A program made the position numbers and the translations under genes. The notes under the pieces were generated by a model. The model saw only the letters and a program-made list of their open reading frames with translations, was not told where the DNA came from and did not search any database. Of a stretch of 64,000 bases of DNA, positions 1 through 8,092 are shown in pieces (positions within the stretch are counted from its first letter, which is position 1; every line of letters starts with the position of its first letter). This DNA comes from Pseudomonas sp. 7P_10.2_Bac1 (GTDB taxonomy: Bacteria > Pseudomonadota > Gammaproteobacteria > Pseudomonadales > Pseudomonadaceae). The stretch lies in assembly GCF_025465935.1 (NCBI RefSeq), contig NZ_JANLNV010000058.1:62001-126000 (forward strand), read 5' to 3'.

Positions 1-1
1 C

Positions 2-184
2 TTTGCCGCGATCCCGGGCAAGCCGATGCGCCTGCTGATTCAGGGTGTTGGGACGCGCTTTGACAAACACTTTGACCGTGCCTGGGGCAGCGACGAAGCC
101 CGTACCACCAAGCTGGTATTGATCGGTCAGGACCTGGACGCCGCCTTGCTCGAGTCCAGCCTGCGCCAAGCGTTGGGTGCATAA
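2..184 (+). CDS. cobW: CobW, C-terminal end (partial)
   Basis: This is the last 60 codons of a gene that begins left of the window, ending in TAA. The visible peptide runs FAAIPGKPMRLLIQGVGTRF and continues with HFDRAW and a GQDLD segment. This matches the CobW C-terminal domain of the COG0523 GTPase/metallochaperone family. CobW is a cobalt-linked GTPase of cobalamin synthesis, thought to help deliver Co to the CobN chelatase. Only three bases separate its stop from the cobN start, so the two are surely cotranscribed. The GTPase domain itself lies outside the window. Confidence 0.85.
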   Translation, partial: FAAIPGKPMRLLIQGVGTRFDKHFDRAWGSDEARTTKLVLIGQDLDAALLESSLRQALGA

Positions 185-187
185 ACC

Positions 188-3100
188 ATGCATTTGCTCA
201 GGACCCAGCCCGGTGGCTTTGTATCGGACGACAACATTGCCGACTTGGGCCAGACACCCGCCGAGCTGGTGATCCTGTGCAGCGGTGATTCAAGCCTGGC
301 ACTGCTCGCGGACGCCGCGCAGCAGTTGCCTGAAGATTATCCAAGCCTGCGTCTGGCCAACCCGATGCAGGTGCAAAACCATGGCTCGGTCGACCTGTAT
401 GTCGATCAAGTGCTGCAACACGCCAAAGTGATCCTGCTGTCGTTGCATGGCGGGATTGGCTATTGGCGCTACGGCATTGAACGCCTGATGCAACTGGCCG
501 AGCGCGGCGTGACCCTGATCCTAGTGCCGGGGGATGATCGTCCCGACCCGGAACTCAGCGCATTGAGCACCGTGCCCGCCGAACATGCCGAGCGCCTGTG
601 GCACTTTTTGCGCCAGGGCGGGCGGGCAAACGCGCTGCAGCTCTATCGTTGCCTGGCCAGCCTCTGGTTGGGCCGAGATTACCCGTGGGGCGAGCCGCAG
701 ACCTTGCCGCGCACGGCGATTTATCACCCGCAGCACGTCAACGCCGACCTTGCCCACTGGCAGGCCGATTGGCAGCCCGGACAGCCGGTGGCGGCATTGC
801 TGTTCTATCGCTCGCACTTGCAGGCGGCCAATACCGCGTTTGTCGATGTGTTTTGCCAGCGTTTACAGGCGGCCGGGCTTAATCCTTTGCCGATGGCGGT
901 GGCCAGCCTTAAAGAGCCGGGCTGCCTGACAGTGGTTCAAGACCTGCTCGATGAGGTAGAAGCCGGGATCATCCTGAATACCACCGGCTTTGCCCAGTCC
1001 AGCCCGGAAGCGCCGCATCTGCGTCCGTTCCGGCGCAATATCCCGGTGATTCAGGCTATCTGTGCTCAAGACAATGAGCCCGGCTGGCGCGACAGCGAGC
1101 AAGGCCTGGGCCCGCGCGATTTAGCGATGCACATTGCCTTGCCCGAGCTGGATGGGCGAATCATCAGTCGTCCCATCAGCTTCAAAGATCTGGCTTGGCG
1201 CAGCGAGCGCAGCCAGTCAGACGTAGTGTGCTACCGCGCCCAACCCGAGCGTATGGACTTTGTCGCCGACCTGGCACGGCGCTGGGTCGAATTGGCCCGT
1301 ATTCCCAACTCGCAAAAACGTATCGCCCTGATTCTTGCCAATTACCCGACCCGCGATGGGCGAATCGGCAATGGTGTGGGCCTCGACACCCCGGCGGCGG
1401 CACTGAATATTTTGCGCGCCCTGCAAGCCCAGGGTTACCCCCTTGAAGATGTACTGCCTGATTCTGGCACTGCGTTGATTCAGGCGCTGTTGGGCGGAGT
1501 CAGTAATGATCTGGACAGCCTTGATCTACGGCCATGCCATCAGAGTCTGGGGCTGGATGAGTACTGGGCGATGTTCAATCAGTTGCCCGAAGCCAATCGT
1601 CAGGCCGTGATCGAGCGCTGGGGTACGCCGCAAAACGATCCGATGTTCCGCAGTGGCCGCATGATGATTGCCGGGCTGCGCTTTGGTTTGACCTTTATCG
1701 GCATCCAGCCCGCCCGTGGTTATCAGGTGGATGCCAGCGCGGTGTATCACGATCCGGACCTGGTGCCGCCGCACGCGTATCTGGCTTTTTACTTCTGGTT
1801 GCGCCACACCTATGGCGCTCACGCCGTGGTGCATGTGGGCAAACACGGCAATCTGGAATGGTTGCCGGGCAAGGGCGTCGGTCTGTCTGAAGAGTGCTGG
1901 CCAGATGCGATTCTCGGTCCGCTACCCAATGTTTACCCATTTATCGTCAACGATCCGGGCGAGGGCGCGCAGGCCAAGCGGCGGACCCAGGCGGTGATCA
2001 TCGACCACTTGATGCCGCCGCTGACCCGCGCCGAAACCTACGGCCCGCTGCGGGATCTGGAACTGTTGGCCGATGAGTATTACGAAGCACAATTGCTGGA
2101 CCCGCGCCGTGCCCGGGAACTGCAACGCGACATCCTCAAATTGGTGCGTGACACCCACATCGACCGTGAACTGCAGCTTGACGAGAATCTCGACAGCGAC
2201 GCAGATGCGGCTATTTGGCTGCCGCGTCTGGATACCTATCTGTGCGACCTCAAAGAGTCGCAAATCCGCGACGGCCTGCATATTTTCGGTGAGTCACCCA
2301 ACGGGCGGTTGCGCATCGATACCTTGCTGGCCTTGCTGCGTATCCCGCGTGGTGATGGCCGTGGCGCTCAATCCAGCCTGCTGCGGGCGTTGGCCAAAGC
2401 CTTTGAGTTGGGGTTTGATCCGCTGGATTGTGCGCTGGCCGAACCCTGGACTCAACGTCAGCCGCCGGCACTACAAGCCGTCAGCGAGGCGCTGTGGCGC
2501 ACTGCTGGAGATGCCCGCGAACGTCTTGAATTGTTCGCTGCCCAGTTAATCGAGCAGGCACTGGACGGCGTTTTGCAATTGCCAGATGGCGAGCAGTGGG
2601 GCGAAGTTGGTGCCATTGTCGAGGCCTTGCTGGACGTAGTGGCGCCGCGTCTGGACGCCTGCGGGCCGGCGGAAATGCAAGGTTTGCTGGACGCTCTCAA
2701 CGGGCGTTTTGTTCCTGCCGGGCCAAGTGGCGCTCCGAGTCGCGGGCGGCTGGATGTTCTGCCCACCGGGCGTAACTTCTTTTCCGTTGACGTGCGCAAC
2801 CTGCCCACAACTACCGCGTGGCGTATCGGCTTTCAGTCTGCGAACCTGATTTTGGAGCGTCATCTGCAAGACCATGGCGATCACTTGCGCCAACTGGGCT
2901 TGTCAGTGTGGGGCACGGCCACGATGCGCACCGGCGGGGATGACATTGCCCAGGCCATGGCATTGATGGGTGTTCGCCCGGTCTGGGCCACAGGCAGCCA
3001 GCGAGTCGATGACTTCGAGATTTTGCCGATTAGCCTGCTCGACCGCCCTCGGGTAGACGTGACCTTGCGGGTTTCGGGGTTCTTCCGCGATGCCTTTGCC

Positions 3101-3958
3101 AACCTGATCCGTCTGTTCGACGCGGCTGTACAGGCCGTCGCTGCGCTGGATGAACCGGATGATCTGAATCCGCTGGCGGCTAAAGTGCGCAGCGAACGCG
3201 AGCAGTTGGAGCGTGACGGTCTGGCCCCAGAAACAGCTGCGCGTCAGGCCGGCTGGCGTATTTTCGGTGCCAAGCCTGGTGCCTATGGGGCCGGGGTACA
3301 AAATGCGATTGATGGACGCTTGTGGCAAAGCCGCGAGGACTTGGCCGAGGTCTACCTTAATTGGGGGGGATACGCCTATGGCGGGGCGGATGAAGGCACG
3401 GCCGCCCGCGAGCAGTTCGCGCAGCGCTTGAGCCAGGTGCAGGCGGTGGTGCAGAACCAGGATAACCGCGAGCACGACCTGCTTGATTCCAACGACTATT
3501 ACCAGTTCCAGGGCGGCATGCTGGCAGCGGTTGAGAGCCTGAGCGGTACTACGGCGGCCAGCTATCATGGCGATCACAGCCAGCCGGACTTGCCCAAGGT
3601 GCGTACTCTCAAGGAAGAGTTGAACCGGGTGATCCGCTCCCGTGCGGCCAATCCCAAATGGATTGAAGGGGTTAAACGTCACGGCTATAAAGGCGCGTTC
3701 GAGATGGCCGCGACCCTCGACAACCTCTTTGCGTTTGACGCGACCACCCAGTTGATCGAAGACCACCAGTACGCATTGCTGGCAGATGCGTATTTGCTGG
3801 ACCCCGACACCCGTGATTTCGTCCGGCAACATAACCCCCACGCGTTGCGCGACATGACCGAGCGCTTGCTGGAAGCCCAGCAACGCGGTCTGTGGAGCGA
3901 GCCGGGAGAGTACCGCGAGGCGCTGGAAAACCTGTTGCTGGACATAGAAGAAGACTGA
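188..3958 (+). CDS. cobN: Cobaltochelatase large subunit CobN
   Basis: This gene encodes 1256 aa, close to the usual CobN length of about 1250-1275. CobN is the large, porphyrinoid-binding subunit of the aerobic cobaltochelatase, which inserts Co2+ into hydrogenobyrinic acid a,c-diamide in the cytoplasm using ATP. The CobN/BchH core is clear: the HVGKHGNLEWLPGKG motif (about residues 555-570) and the following NVYPFIVNDPGEG segment are family hallmarks. The gene starts three bases after cobW and is followed by a chelatase ATPase/VWA locus rather than cobS/cobT. The enzyme is therefore probably a CobN-ChlI-ChlD hybrid complex. A long opposite-strand reading frame at 2903-3883 is a codon-bias shadow. 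Confidence 0.96.
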   Translation: MHLLRTQPGGFVSDDNIADLGQTPAELVILCSGDSSLALLADAAQQLPEDYPSLRLANPMQVQNHGSVDLYVDQVLQHAKVILLSLHGGIGYWRYGIERLMQLAERGVTLILVPGDDRPDPELSALSTVPAEHAERLWHFLRQGGRANALQLYRCLASLWLGRDYPWGEPQTLPRTAIYHPQHVNADLAHWQADWQPGQPVAALLFYRSHLQAANTAFVDVFCQRLQAAGLNPLPMAVASLKEPGCLTVVQDLLDEVEAGIILNTTGFAQSSPEAPHLRPFRRNIPVIQAICAQDNEPGWRDSEQGLGPRDLAMHIALPELDGRIISRPISFKDLAWRSERSQSDVVCYRAQPERMDFVADLARRWVELARIPNSQKRIALILANYPTRDGRIGNGVGLDTPAAALNILRALQAQGYPLEDVLPDSGTALIQALLGGVSNDLDSLDLRPCHQSLGLDEYWAMFNQLPEANRQAVIERWGTPQNDPMFRSGRMMIAGLRFGLTFIGIQPARGYQVDASAVYHDPDLVPPHAYLAFYFWLRHTYGAHAVVHVGKHGNLEWLPGKGVGLSEECWPDAILGPLPNVYPFIVNDPGEGAQAKRRTQAVIIDHLMPPLTRAETYGPLRDLELLADEYYEAQLLDPRRARELQRDILKLVRDTHIDRELQLDENLDSDADAAIWLPRLDTYLCDLKESQIRDGLHIFGESPNGRLRIDTLLALLRIPRGDGRGAQSSLLRALAKAFELGFDPLDCALAEPWTQRQPPALQAVSEALWRTAGDARERLELFAAQLIEQALDGVLQLPDGEQWGEVGAIVEALLDVVAPRLDACGPAEMQGLLDALNGRFVPAGPSGAPSRGRLDVLPTGRNFFSVDVRNLPTTTAWRIGFQSANLILERHLQDHGDHLRQLGLSVWGTATMRTGGDDIAQAMALMGVRPVWATGSQRVDDFEILPISLLDRPRVDVTLRVSGFFRDAFANLIRLFDAAVQAVAALDEPDDLNPLAAKVRSEREQLERDGLAPETAARQAGWRIFGAKPGAYGAGVQNAIDGRLWQSREDLAEVYLNWGGYAYGGADEGTAAREQFAQRLSQVQAVVQNQDNREHDLLDSNDYYQFQGGMLAAVESLSGTTAASYHGDHSQPDLPKVRTLKEELNRVIRSRAANPKWIEGVKRHGYKGAFEMAATLDNLFAFDATTQLIEDHQYALLADAYLLDPDTRDFVRQHNPHALRDMTERLLEAQQRGLWSEPGEYREALENLLLDIEED

Positions 3959-3970
3959 TTTTTCTTCTGC

Positions 3971-4020
3971 AGGAGAGGGCTTGTGATCTTTAAAAGATCG
4001 CGAACAAGCTCGCTCCTACA
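3971..4020. repeat. REP-like palindrome between cobN and the chelatase ATPase gene
   Basis: This is an imperfect extragenic palindrome built around TGATCTTTAAAAGATCGCG with an AAGCTCGCTCCTACA right arm. It shares the right arm and the AAAAGATC core with the elements at 5727 and 24745. It lies inside the presumed operon, so it may form an mRNA hairpin affecting stability or differential expression. Confidence 0.7.
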
Positions 4021-4035
4021 GAGGGAAGTACCTAT

Positions 4036-4056
4036 ATGAAAGGGCTTTACACATGA
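4036..4056 (+). CDS. Possible six-codon leader cistron (MKGLYT)
   Basis: A GAGGGAAG ribosome-binding sequence at 4021-4028 lies about 7 nt before an ATG at 4036. That ATG opens a six-codon frame whose TGA (4054-4056) overlaps the ATG of the chelatase ATPase gene (4053) in ATGA fashion. This layout is typical of translational coupling or a mini-leader. The AAAGGG inside the mini-frame could serve as the main gene's own binding site, so the mini-frame may also be accidental. Confidence 0.3.
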   Translation: MKGLYT

Positions 4057-5060
4057 CGAACACCCCGCATTTCCCGCTTTCGGCGGTGGTCGGCGCAGAT
4101 CCATTGAAACTGGCGCTGTGCCTGACGGCGATTGACCCGAAGATCGGCGGAGTGTTGATCGAAGGTCCGCGCGGCATGGCCAAGTCAACGCTGGCCCGGG
4201 GGTTGGCTGATGTGCTTGCCGGCGGGCCGTTTGTCACCTTGCCGTTGGGCGCTACCGAAGAACGCCTGGTGGGCACCCTCGATCTGGATGCAGCGTTGGG
4301 TCAGGGCAAGGCGCAGTTTTCCCCCGGGGTACTGGCCAAGGCTGATGGCGGTGTGTTGTATGTCGATGAAGTTAACTTGCTGGCCGATCACTTAGTGGAC
4401 GTGCTGCTGGATGTTGCCGCCAGTGGCACCAACGTAGTGGAGCGTGATGGTATTTCCCATCGGCACGCGGCACGGTTTGTACTGATTGGCACGATGAACC
4501 CCGAAGAAGGTGAACTGCGCCCGCAACTGCTGGACCGTTTTGGCCTGAACGTGGCCATGAGCGGCCAGCCGCAACCGGCCGAACGCGGTGAAATCATCCG
4601 TCGTCGCTTAGGGTTTGATAGCGATCCGCAAGGTTTCTGTGCGCAGTGGGAACCGGCACAGGAGGCATTGCGTCAACGCTGCCAGCAAGCTCGCAGCCGC
4701 TTGCCGCAGATCGCCCTGGATGATGATTCACTGGCCGTGATTGCCGAGCGCTGCTTTGCTGCGGGCGTGGATGGTCTGCGCGCCGATCTGGTCTGGTTGC
4801 GCGCTGCGCGCGCTCATGCCGCATGGCGGGGCGCAGGCGCTATCAGCCTGGAAGACATTGATGCAGTAGCCGAATTTGCCTTGCGCCATCGTCGCCGCGA
4901 ACAGCCGCCACACGCTCCAAGCCCGGATCAGCCTGAGCCGCAATCCCAGTCGGCGGGCAGCTCTGGGCGTTCCGGTCAAGGCCAGTGGGGTGAGCTGCCT
5001 GCACAGCCACAAGCCATGGGCGCTCGCCGAGAAGTACCGAGCTGGCCAAAAAAGCCTTAG
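4053..5060 (+). CDS. chlI: Chelatase AAA+ ATPase, ChlI-type; 0-frame product of the chlI/chlD locus
   Basis: The 335-residue 0-frame product is an AAA+ ATPase of the magnesium chelatase ChlI/BchI family. Walker A is GPRGMAKST (38-46), Walker B VLYVDEVNLL (101-110), and the sensor/arginine-finger segment GTMNPEEGELRPQLLDRF starts at 146. Next to cobN it should act as the ATP-driven motor of cobaltochelatase, in place of CobS. The C-terminal 50 residues are a polar Pro/Gln/Ser-rich linker ending SWPKKP. This linker normally joins the ATPase and VWA halves of ChlD, suggesting the protein is a frame-terminated ChlD. Termination occurs at TAG 5058-5060, directly after the slippery A AAA AAG. Confidence 0.9.
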   Translation: MTNTPHFPLSAVVGADPLKLALCLTAIDPKIGGVLIEGPRGMAKSTLARGLADVLAGGPFVTLPLGATEERLVGTLDLDAALGQGKAQFSPGVLAKADGGVLYVDEVNLLADHLVDVLLDVAASGTNVVERDGISHRHAARFVLIGTMNPEEGELRPQLLDRFGLNVAMSGQPQPAERGEIIRRRLGFDSDPQGFCAQWEPAQEALRQRCQQARSRLPQIALDDDSLAVIAERCFAAGVDGLRADLVWLRAARAHAAWRGAGAISLEDIDAVAEFALRHRRREQPPHAPSPDQPEPQSQSAGSSGRSGQGQWGELPAQPQAMGARREVPSWPKKP

Positions 5061-5095
5061 GCATCCGCCCTCGCTCAACGCCGGGGGCGGATGCC
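5048..5095 (+). promoter_or_regulatory. Programmed -1 ribosomal frameshift signal
   Basis: Read directly: the 0-frame codons are CCA AAA AAG CCT TAG, giving a canonical X XXY YYZ slippery heptamer A AAA AAG at 5048-5054. A five-base spacer (5055-5059) follows. Then comes a stem: 5060-5073 pairs with 5082-5095, 14 bp with one U-G pair and an 8-nt loop. The outer 11 bp are perfect. Heptamer, spacer and stem match the dnaX-type -1 signal. A weak Shine-Dalgarno-like GAGAAG lies at 5029-5034. A -1 slip reads through the stop into the VWA frame. Confidence 0.88.
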
Positions 5096-5713
5096 AGACC
5101 TCAGCCAGGCGTACTTGAGCAGGGTAAGCACGGCGCCAGTCGCAGTGCCGAGAGCGGGGCAGTTGATTGGGTGCAGACCCTGCTGCGTGGCCGCCCTCAT
5201 TCACGCGAGGACCTTGCCCACAAAACCCGTCAACAGGCTGCACAGGAACTATGGCTGGTGGTGATTGATGCGTCGGCTTCAACCCGCAGGCACCAGGCCC
5301 TGAGCGATGCCAAAGGCTTGCTGGCTCAGTTGTTTGAAGACGCCTATCGGCAACGTGCGCGCATCGCGGTGATGACCGCCAGCGGTAGCTCACCACAGTG
5401 GCACGTCAGCGGAACCAAGGCGTCAAAGGCTCTGGATAATTGGCTGATCAATCTGGGGGCGGGTGGTGGGACGCCGTTGCTGGAGGCTTTGCAAGAGGCT
5501 GGGCGTTGGCTGGGTGTGCGTCGAAAACAGTTCCCGCAGGAGCTGCAGCGCTTTTTACTGGTAACAGACGGCCGATTGAAGGAAGGGCCCGAGCTGCCAC
5601 GGTTGGATTGTACGGGGTTGTTGATTGATATCGAGCGCGGCCCGATTCGGTTGGGGCGTTCAGTGCAAATAGCAGCGGATCTGCAAATCGATTACCGCCA
5701 TATCGACACCTGA
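5054..5713 (+). CDS. chlD: VWA (ChlD-type) half, expressed as a -1 frameshift fusion with the ATPase
   Basis: The frame is open from 4994 to TGA 5713 and encodes a von Willebrand A domain. It has a MIDAS DASAS motif followed by TRRH, the second MIDAS loop GGGTPLLEAL and LLVTDGR. It has no ATG, GTG or TTG between the upstream in-frame stop (4991) and a GTG at 5171 with only a weak purine-rich sequence before it. The conserved-looking segment ending DWVQTLLRGRP extends upstream of that GTG. A -1 slip at 5048-5054 joins residues 1-334 of the ATPase to 219 further residues, giving a 553-aa ChlD-like protein. ChlD is the middle chelatase subunit coupling the ATPase ring to CobN. Independent initiation at 5171 (180 aa) is the alternative. 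Confidence 0.82.
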   Translation, partial: ALGIRPRSTPGADARPQPGVLEQGKHGASRSAESGAVDWVQTLLRGRPHSREDLAHKTRQQAAQELWLVVIDASASTRRHQALSDAKGLLAQLFEDAYRQRARIAVMTASGSSPQWHVSGTKASKALDNWLINLGAGGGTPLLEALQEAGRWLGVRRKQFPQELQRFLLVTDGRLKEGPELPRLDCTGLLIDIERGPIRLGRSVQIAADLQIDYRHIDT

Positions 5714-5726
5714 CTTGCTGACGCCA

Positions 5727-5773
5727 GGAGCGAGCTTTTGATCTTTTAAAAGATCCCCAGGTAAGCTCGCTCC
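5727..5773. repeat. REP-like perfect palindrome
   Basis: The 11-bp outer arms GGAGCGAGCTT (5727-5737) and AAGCTCGCTCC (5763-5773) enclose a 16-bp perfect palindrome GATCTTTTAAAAGATC (5740-5755). It lies between the converging chlD and 5790-6056 genes and may act as a bidirectional transcript end. The sequence matches a common pseudomonad extragenic palindrome. Confidence 0.78.
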
Positions 5774-5789
5774 AACACGTGCGGAGCTG

Positions 5790-6056
5790 TTAAGCCGGTA
5801 TTACCCAAGGTTGAAGTGCATAGCCTTCATCGCTCAATTCGTTGCGGGTCTGGGCCAGCAGGTTTTTGAACTGGGCGGCATCGGCCCAGGCACTGCGCGA
5901 GATCTGTTTGTGACCGATACGGTTGCTGGTGCGGTCAATCACGGTCAGGCTCAACTCGCCCTGGCCATTGGGCGCTTCCCAGGCAACGCACTGGAAAGGT
6001 TCAAAGGCGTGGCCGGCAATCAAAAGTGCTTCGTTGATACGGAGCGGGGCGTTCAT
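5790..6056 (-). CDS. Small conserved-looking protein of unknown function
   Basis: This encodes 88 aa beginning MNAPLRINEALLIAGHAFEP. It is soluble, with no signal peptide or membrane segment. The sequence alternates polar and hydrophobic residues like a small alpha/beta fold (CVAWEAPNGQGELSLTVID, then a helix AAQFKNLLAQTRNEL). I chose the ATG at 6056 because GAGAGACG lies about 7 nt before it. The in-frame ATG at 6071 (adding MRDDT) has no such sequence. It converges on chlD with only a REP-like palindrome between them. I do not recognise a named family. Confidence 0.6.
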   Translation of the reverse strand: MNAPLRINEALLIAGHAFEPFQCVAWEAPNGQGELSLTVIDRTSNRIGHKQISRSAWADAAQFKNLLAQTRNELSDEGYALQPWVIPA

Positions 6057-6406
6057 AGTGTCGTCTCTCATGTGTGCCCATCAAATGATTAACCGTCGGC
6101 TGGGCGTACCGTTCGGTTGGTTACTTGTACTGATGTCCCGAGACCGGCTTCAGGTCACACACGCCTGTCATTTTTTTTAATTTTTTTTAACCCGCCTCGA
6201 TTTCAATCACTTTTGGACCGTTAGCCATATCCACTTAAATAGTTGTTACTGCGGCAATATGTCTCTTTGAGTTGGCAAATCTCAATTGGCTATTAGCGTT
6301 ATAAAAAAACGGTACAAGGCCTACTCATTGAGTAGCTAACGTTACGCTCACCGTTATCAACACTTTGTTTTTCCACCTTTTTGTTCACTCACGTGAAGAC
6401 GCCTCC
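6057..6406. other. 350-bp AT-rich divergent intergenic region
   Basis: This region separates the leftward small gene from the rightward sigma-54 activator and must hold both promoters. It has poly-T tracts (6171-6188) and a clean dyad near the activator (see 6321-6335). I see no GG-N10-GC sigma-54 promoter here. Confidence 0.6.
6321..6335. promoter_or_regulatory. 15-bp perfect dyad upstream of the sigma-54 activator gene
   Basis: CTACTCA-T-TGAGTAG is a perfect 7+1+7 palindrome about 70 bp before the activator start. A second, looser pair TAACG...CGTTA follows at about 6337-6357. It could be an operator for autoregulation. Function is inferred from position only. Confidence 0.4.
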
Positions 6407-7732
6407 ATGCTCGCAATGTCATCTCCTCGACGTCTGTTAGTTGTTGATCCTTTTGAAGATTGCCACCAGTTATTACCCGGGCTTCAAAGCATTGGCTGGT
6501 CAGTGGACAGTTGCAGCCTGGAATCCGTGAGTGATCGCCCGTGTGACGTGGGTTTGTTCCGGTTGTTACCCGAGCACCTAGAGCGGCCTGATGCGCTTAA
6601 ACAGATGATTAACCGCAGTGGTACGCAATGGATCGCCGTTGTAAGCCCTGACGTGCTCAAACTCAAAAATGTCGGCAACTTCGTTTATGAATGGTTCTTC
6701 GACTTCCATACCTTGCCCTTTGATGTGCCGCGGATGCAGGTCACGATTGGTCGGGCGTTCGGCATGGCCCGCTTGCATGACAAGATGTTGAACCCGGCCG
6801 ATACCCAACCCCATGAGTTATTGGGCGAAAGCCGCTCCCTGCGCGAGTTGCGCAAGCTGCTCGGCAAATTTGCCCCTACCGAGTCACCGATCCTGATCCG
6901 TGGAGAGAGCGGCACCGGCAAAGAGCTGGTTGCCCAAACGCTGCATCGCCAGTCTCTGCGCCACGACAAACCCTTTATCGCGATCAATTGCGGCTCAATC
7001 GCCGAACATTTGATTCAATCCGAGCTTTTTGGCCACGAAAAAGGCGCATTTACGGGTGCTTACCAGCGCAAGATCGGGCGTATTGAAGCGGCCAATGGTG
7101 GCACGCTGTTCCTCGATGAAATCGGCGACTTGCCGCTGGAATTGCAAGCCAATCTTCTGCGTTTCCTGCAGGAAAAACACATTGAACGGGTCGGCGGTGG
7201 TGAATCGATACCCGTTAATGTGCGTGTGCTGGCAGCCACCCATATCGACCTCGAAGCCGCGATCCTGTCCGGCCGCTTTCGTGAAGATCTGTACTACCGG
7301 CTCAACGTTTTACAAGTCTCCACGGTTCCCCTGCGGGAGTTGCATGGCGACCTCAGCTTGTTGGCCAACCACTTTGCCCGATTCTACAGCCAAGAAATCG
7401 GACGCCGCCCACGTTCGTTCAGCGAGAGCGCGCTGGTCGCGATGGGCAATCATGTGTGGCCAGGCAATGTTCGCGAACTGGCCAATCGCGTTCGACGTGG
7501 GCTGGTCATGGCCGAAGGCCGGCAAATCGAAGCCGCAGATCTGGGCCTGGAGTCGTACGCCAATGCCCCGCTGGCAATGGAAACCCTCGAAGACTACAAG
7601 CACCGGGCCGAGCGGCAGGCGCTGTGCGATGCATTGCTTCGCCACTCCAGTAACCTGAGTGCTGCAGCCAAAGTGCTGGGAGTGTCCCGGCCTACTTTTT
7701 ATCGGCTGTTGCACAAGCACCAAATTCGCTAG
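6407..7732 (+). CDS. Sigma-54-dependent transcriptional activator, VpsR-like
   Basis: This encodes 441 aa from the ATG at 6407; an upstream ATG at 6365 would add 14 residues with no better binding site. Residues 1-125 resemble a degenerate receiver (LLVVDPFED, no clear phospho-acceptor) as in VpsR/FleQ-type regulators. The AAA+ domain has Walker A GESGTGKE (166-173) and the sigma-54 contact loop GAFTGA (213-218). A Fis-type helix-turn-helix (SAAAKVLGVSRPTFYRLL) closes the protein. It should activate sigma-54 promoters without needing phosphorylation. VpsR-type proteins often respond to c-di-GMP and control exopolysaccharide, so a link to the cellulose operon 17 kb away is possible but unproven. 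Confidence 0.88.
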   Translation: MLAMSSPRRLLVVDPFEDCHQLLPGLQSIGWSVDSCSLESVSDRPCDVGLFRLLPEHLERPDALKQMINRSGTQWIAVVSPDVLKLKNVGNFVYEWFFDFHTLPFDVPRMQVTIGRAFGMARLHDKMLNPADTQPHELLGESRSLRELRKLLGKFAPTESPILIRGESGTGKELVAQTLHRQSLRHDKPFIAINCGSIAEHLIQSELFGHEKGAFTGAYQRKIGRIEAANGGTLFLDEIGDLPLELQANLLRFLQEKHIERVGGGESIPVNVRVLAATHIDLEAAILSGRFREDLYYRLNVLQVSTVPLRELHGDLSLLANHFARFYSQEIGRRPRSFSESALVAMGNHVWPGNVRELANRVRRGLVMAEGRQIEAADLGLESYANAPLAMETLEDYKHRAERQALCDALLRHSSNLSAAAKVLGVSRPTFYRLLHKHQIR

Positions 7733-8092
7733 GACTCGGTTGTTGTGCGGCGGCAAACAGAGCGGCAAGGGCGTAGGCCAATGGCTTTAGAGCGTCAGTT
7801 GATTTCATTGCAAACTCCGTTTTCATGGCCGACCAGAGTGATGCGTGTCTTATTCAATTGAACACTGTTCATTACAAGAGCAATTCACATGCCGCTTTTA
7901 ATAAGTCTTATAAAACAATAAGTTATGAACGATATTTAAATACTGGTCGAAACGGTGTTTCAAACTTGAACGCCAACAGGTGTTAAACCGCTTAACGCTG
8001 TATCACGGTCATTACAGTTTTTGCCTTAGAACAGAAAGCCTCAGTTTTTACAGGGTTTTGCAGCGTATGGAGTGTTTCAATAACGGACACGT
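7733..8092. other. 360-bp AT-rich intergenic region, no gene seen
   Basis: This stretch follows the activator gene and precedes the 3' end of the leftward kinase gene, so it holds two transcript ends. It is AT-rich (for example around 7895-7945) with no convincing reading frame, tRNA or strong terminator hairpin. Confidence 0.5.

Noticed and set aside
2903..3883. 326-codon frame on the minus strand within cobN
   Set aside because: Codon-bias shadow of a strongly supported gene; no recognisable domain.
5171..5713. Independent VWA gene starting at GTG 5171
   Set aside because: Only a weak purine-rich sequence precedes it, and protein-like sequence continues upstream in frame back to the slippery heptamer; the frameshift fusion explains the locus better. 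Kept only as an alternative.
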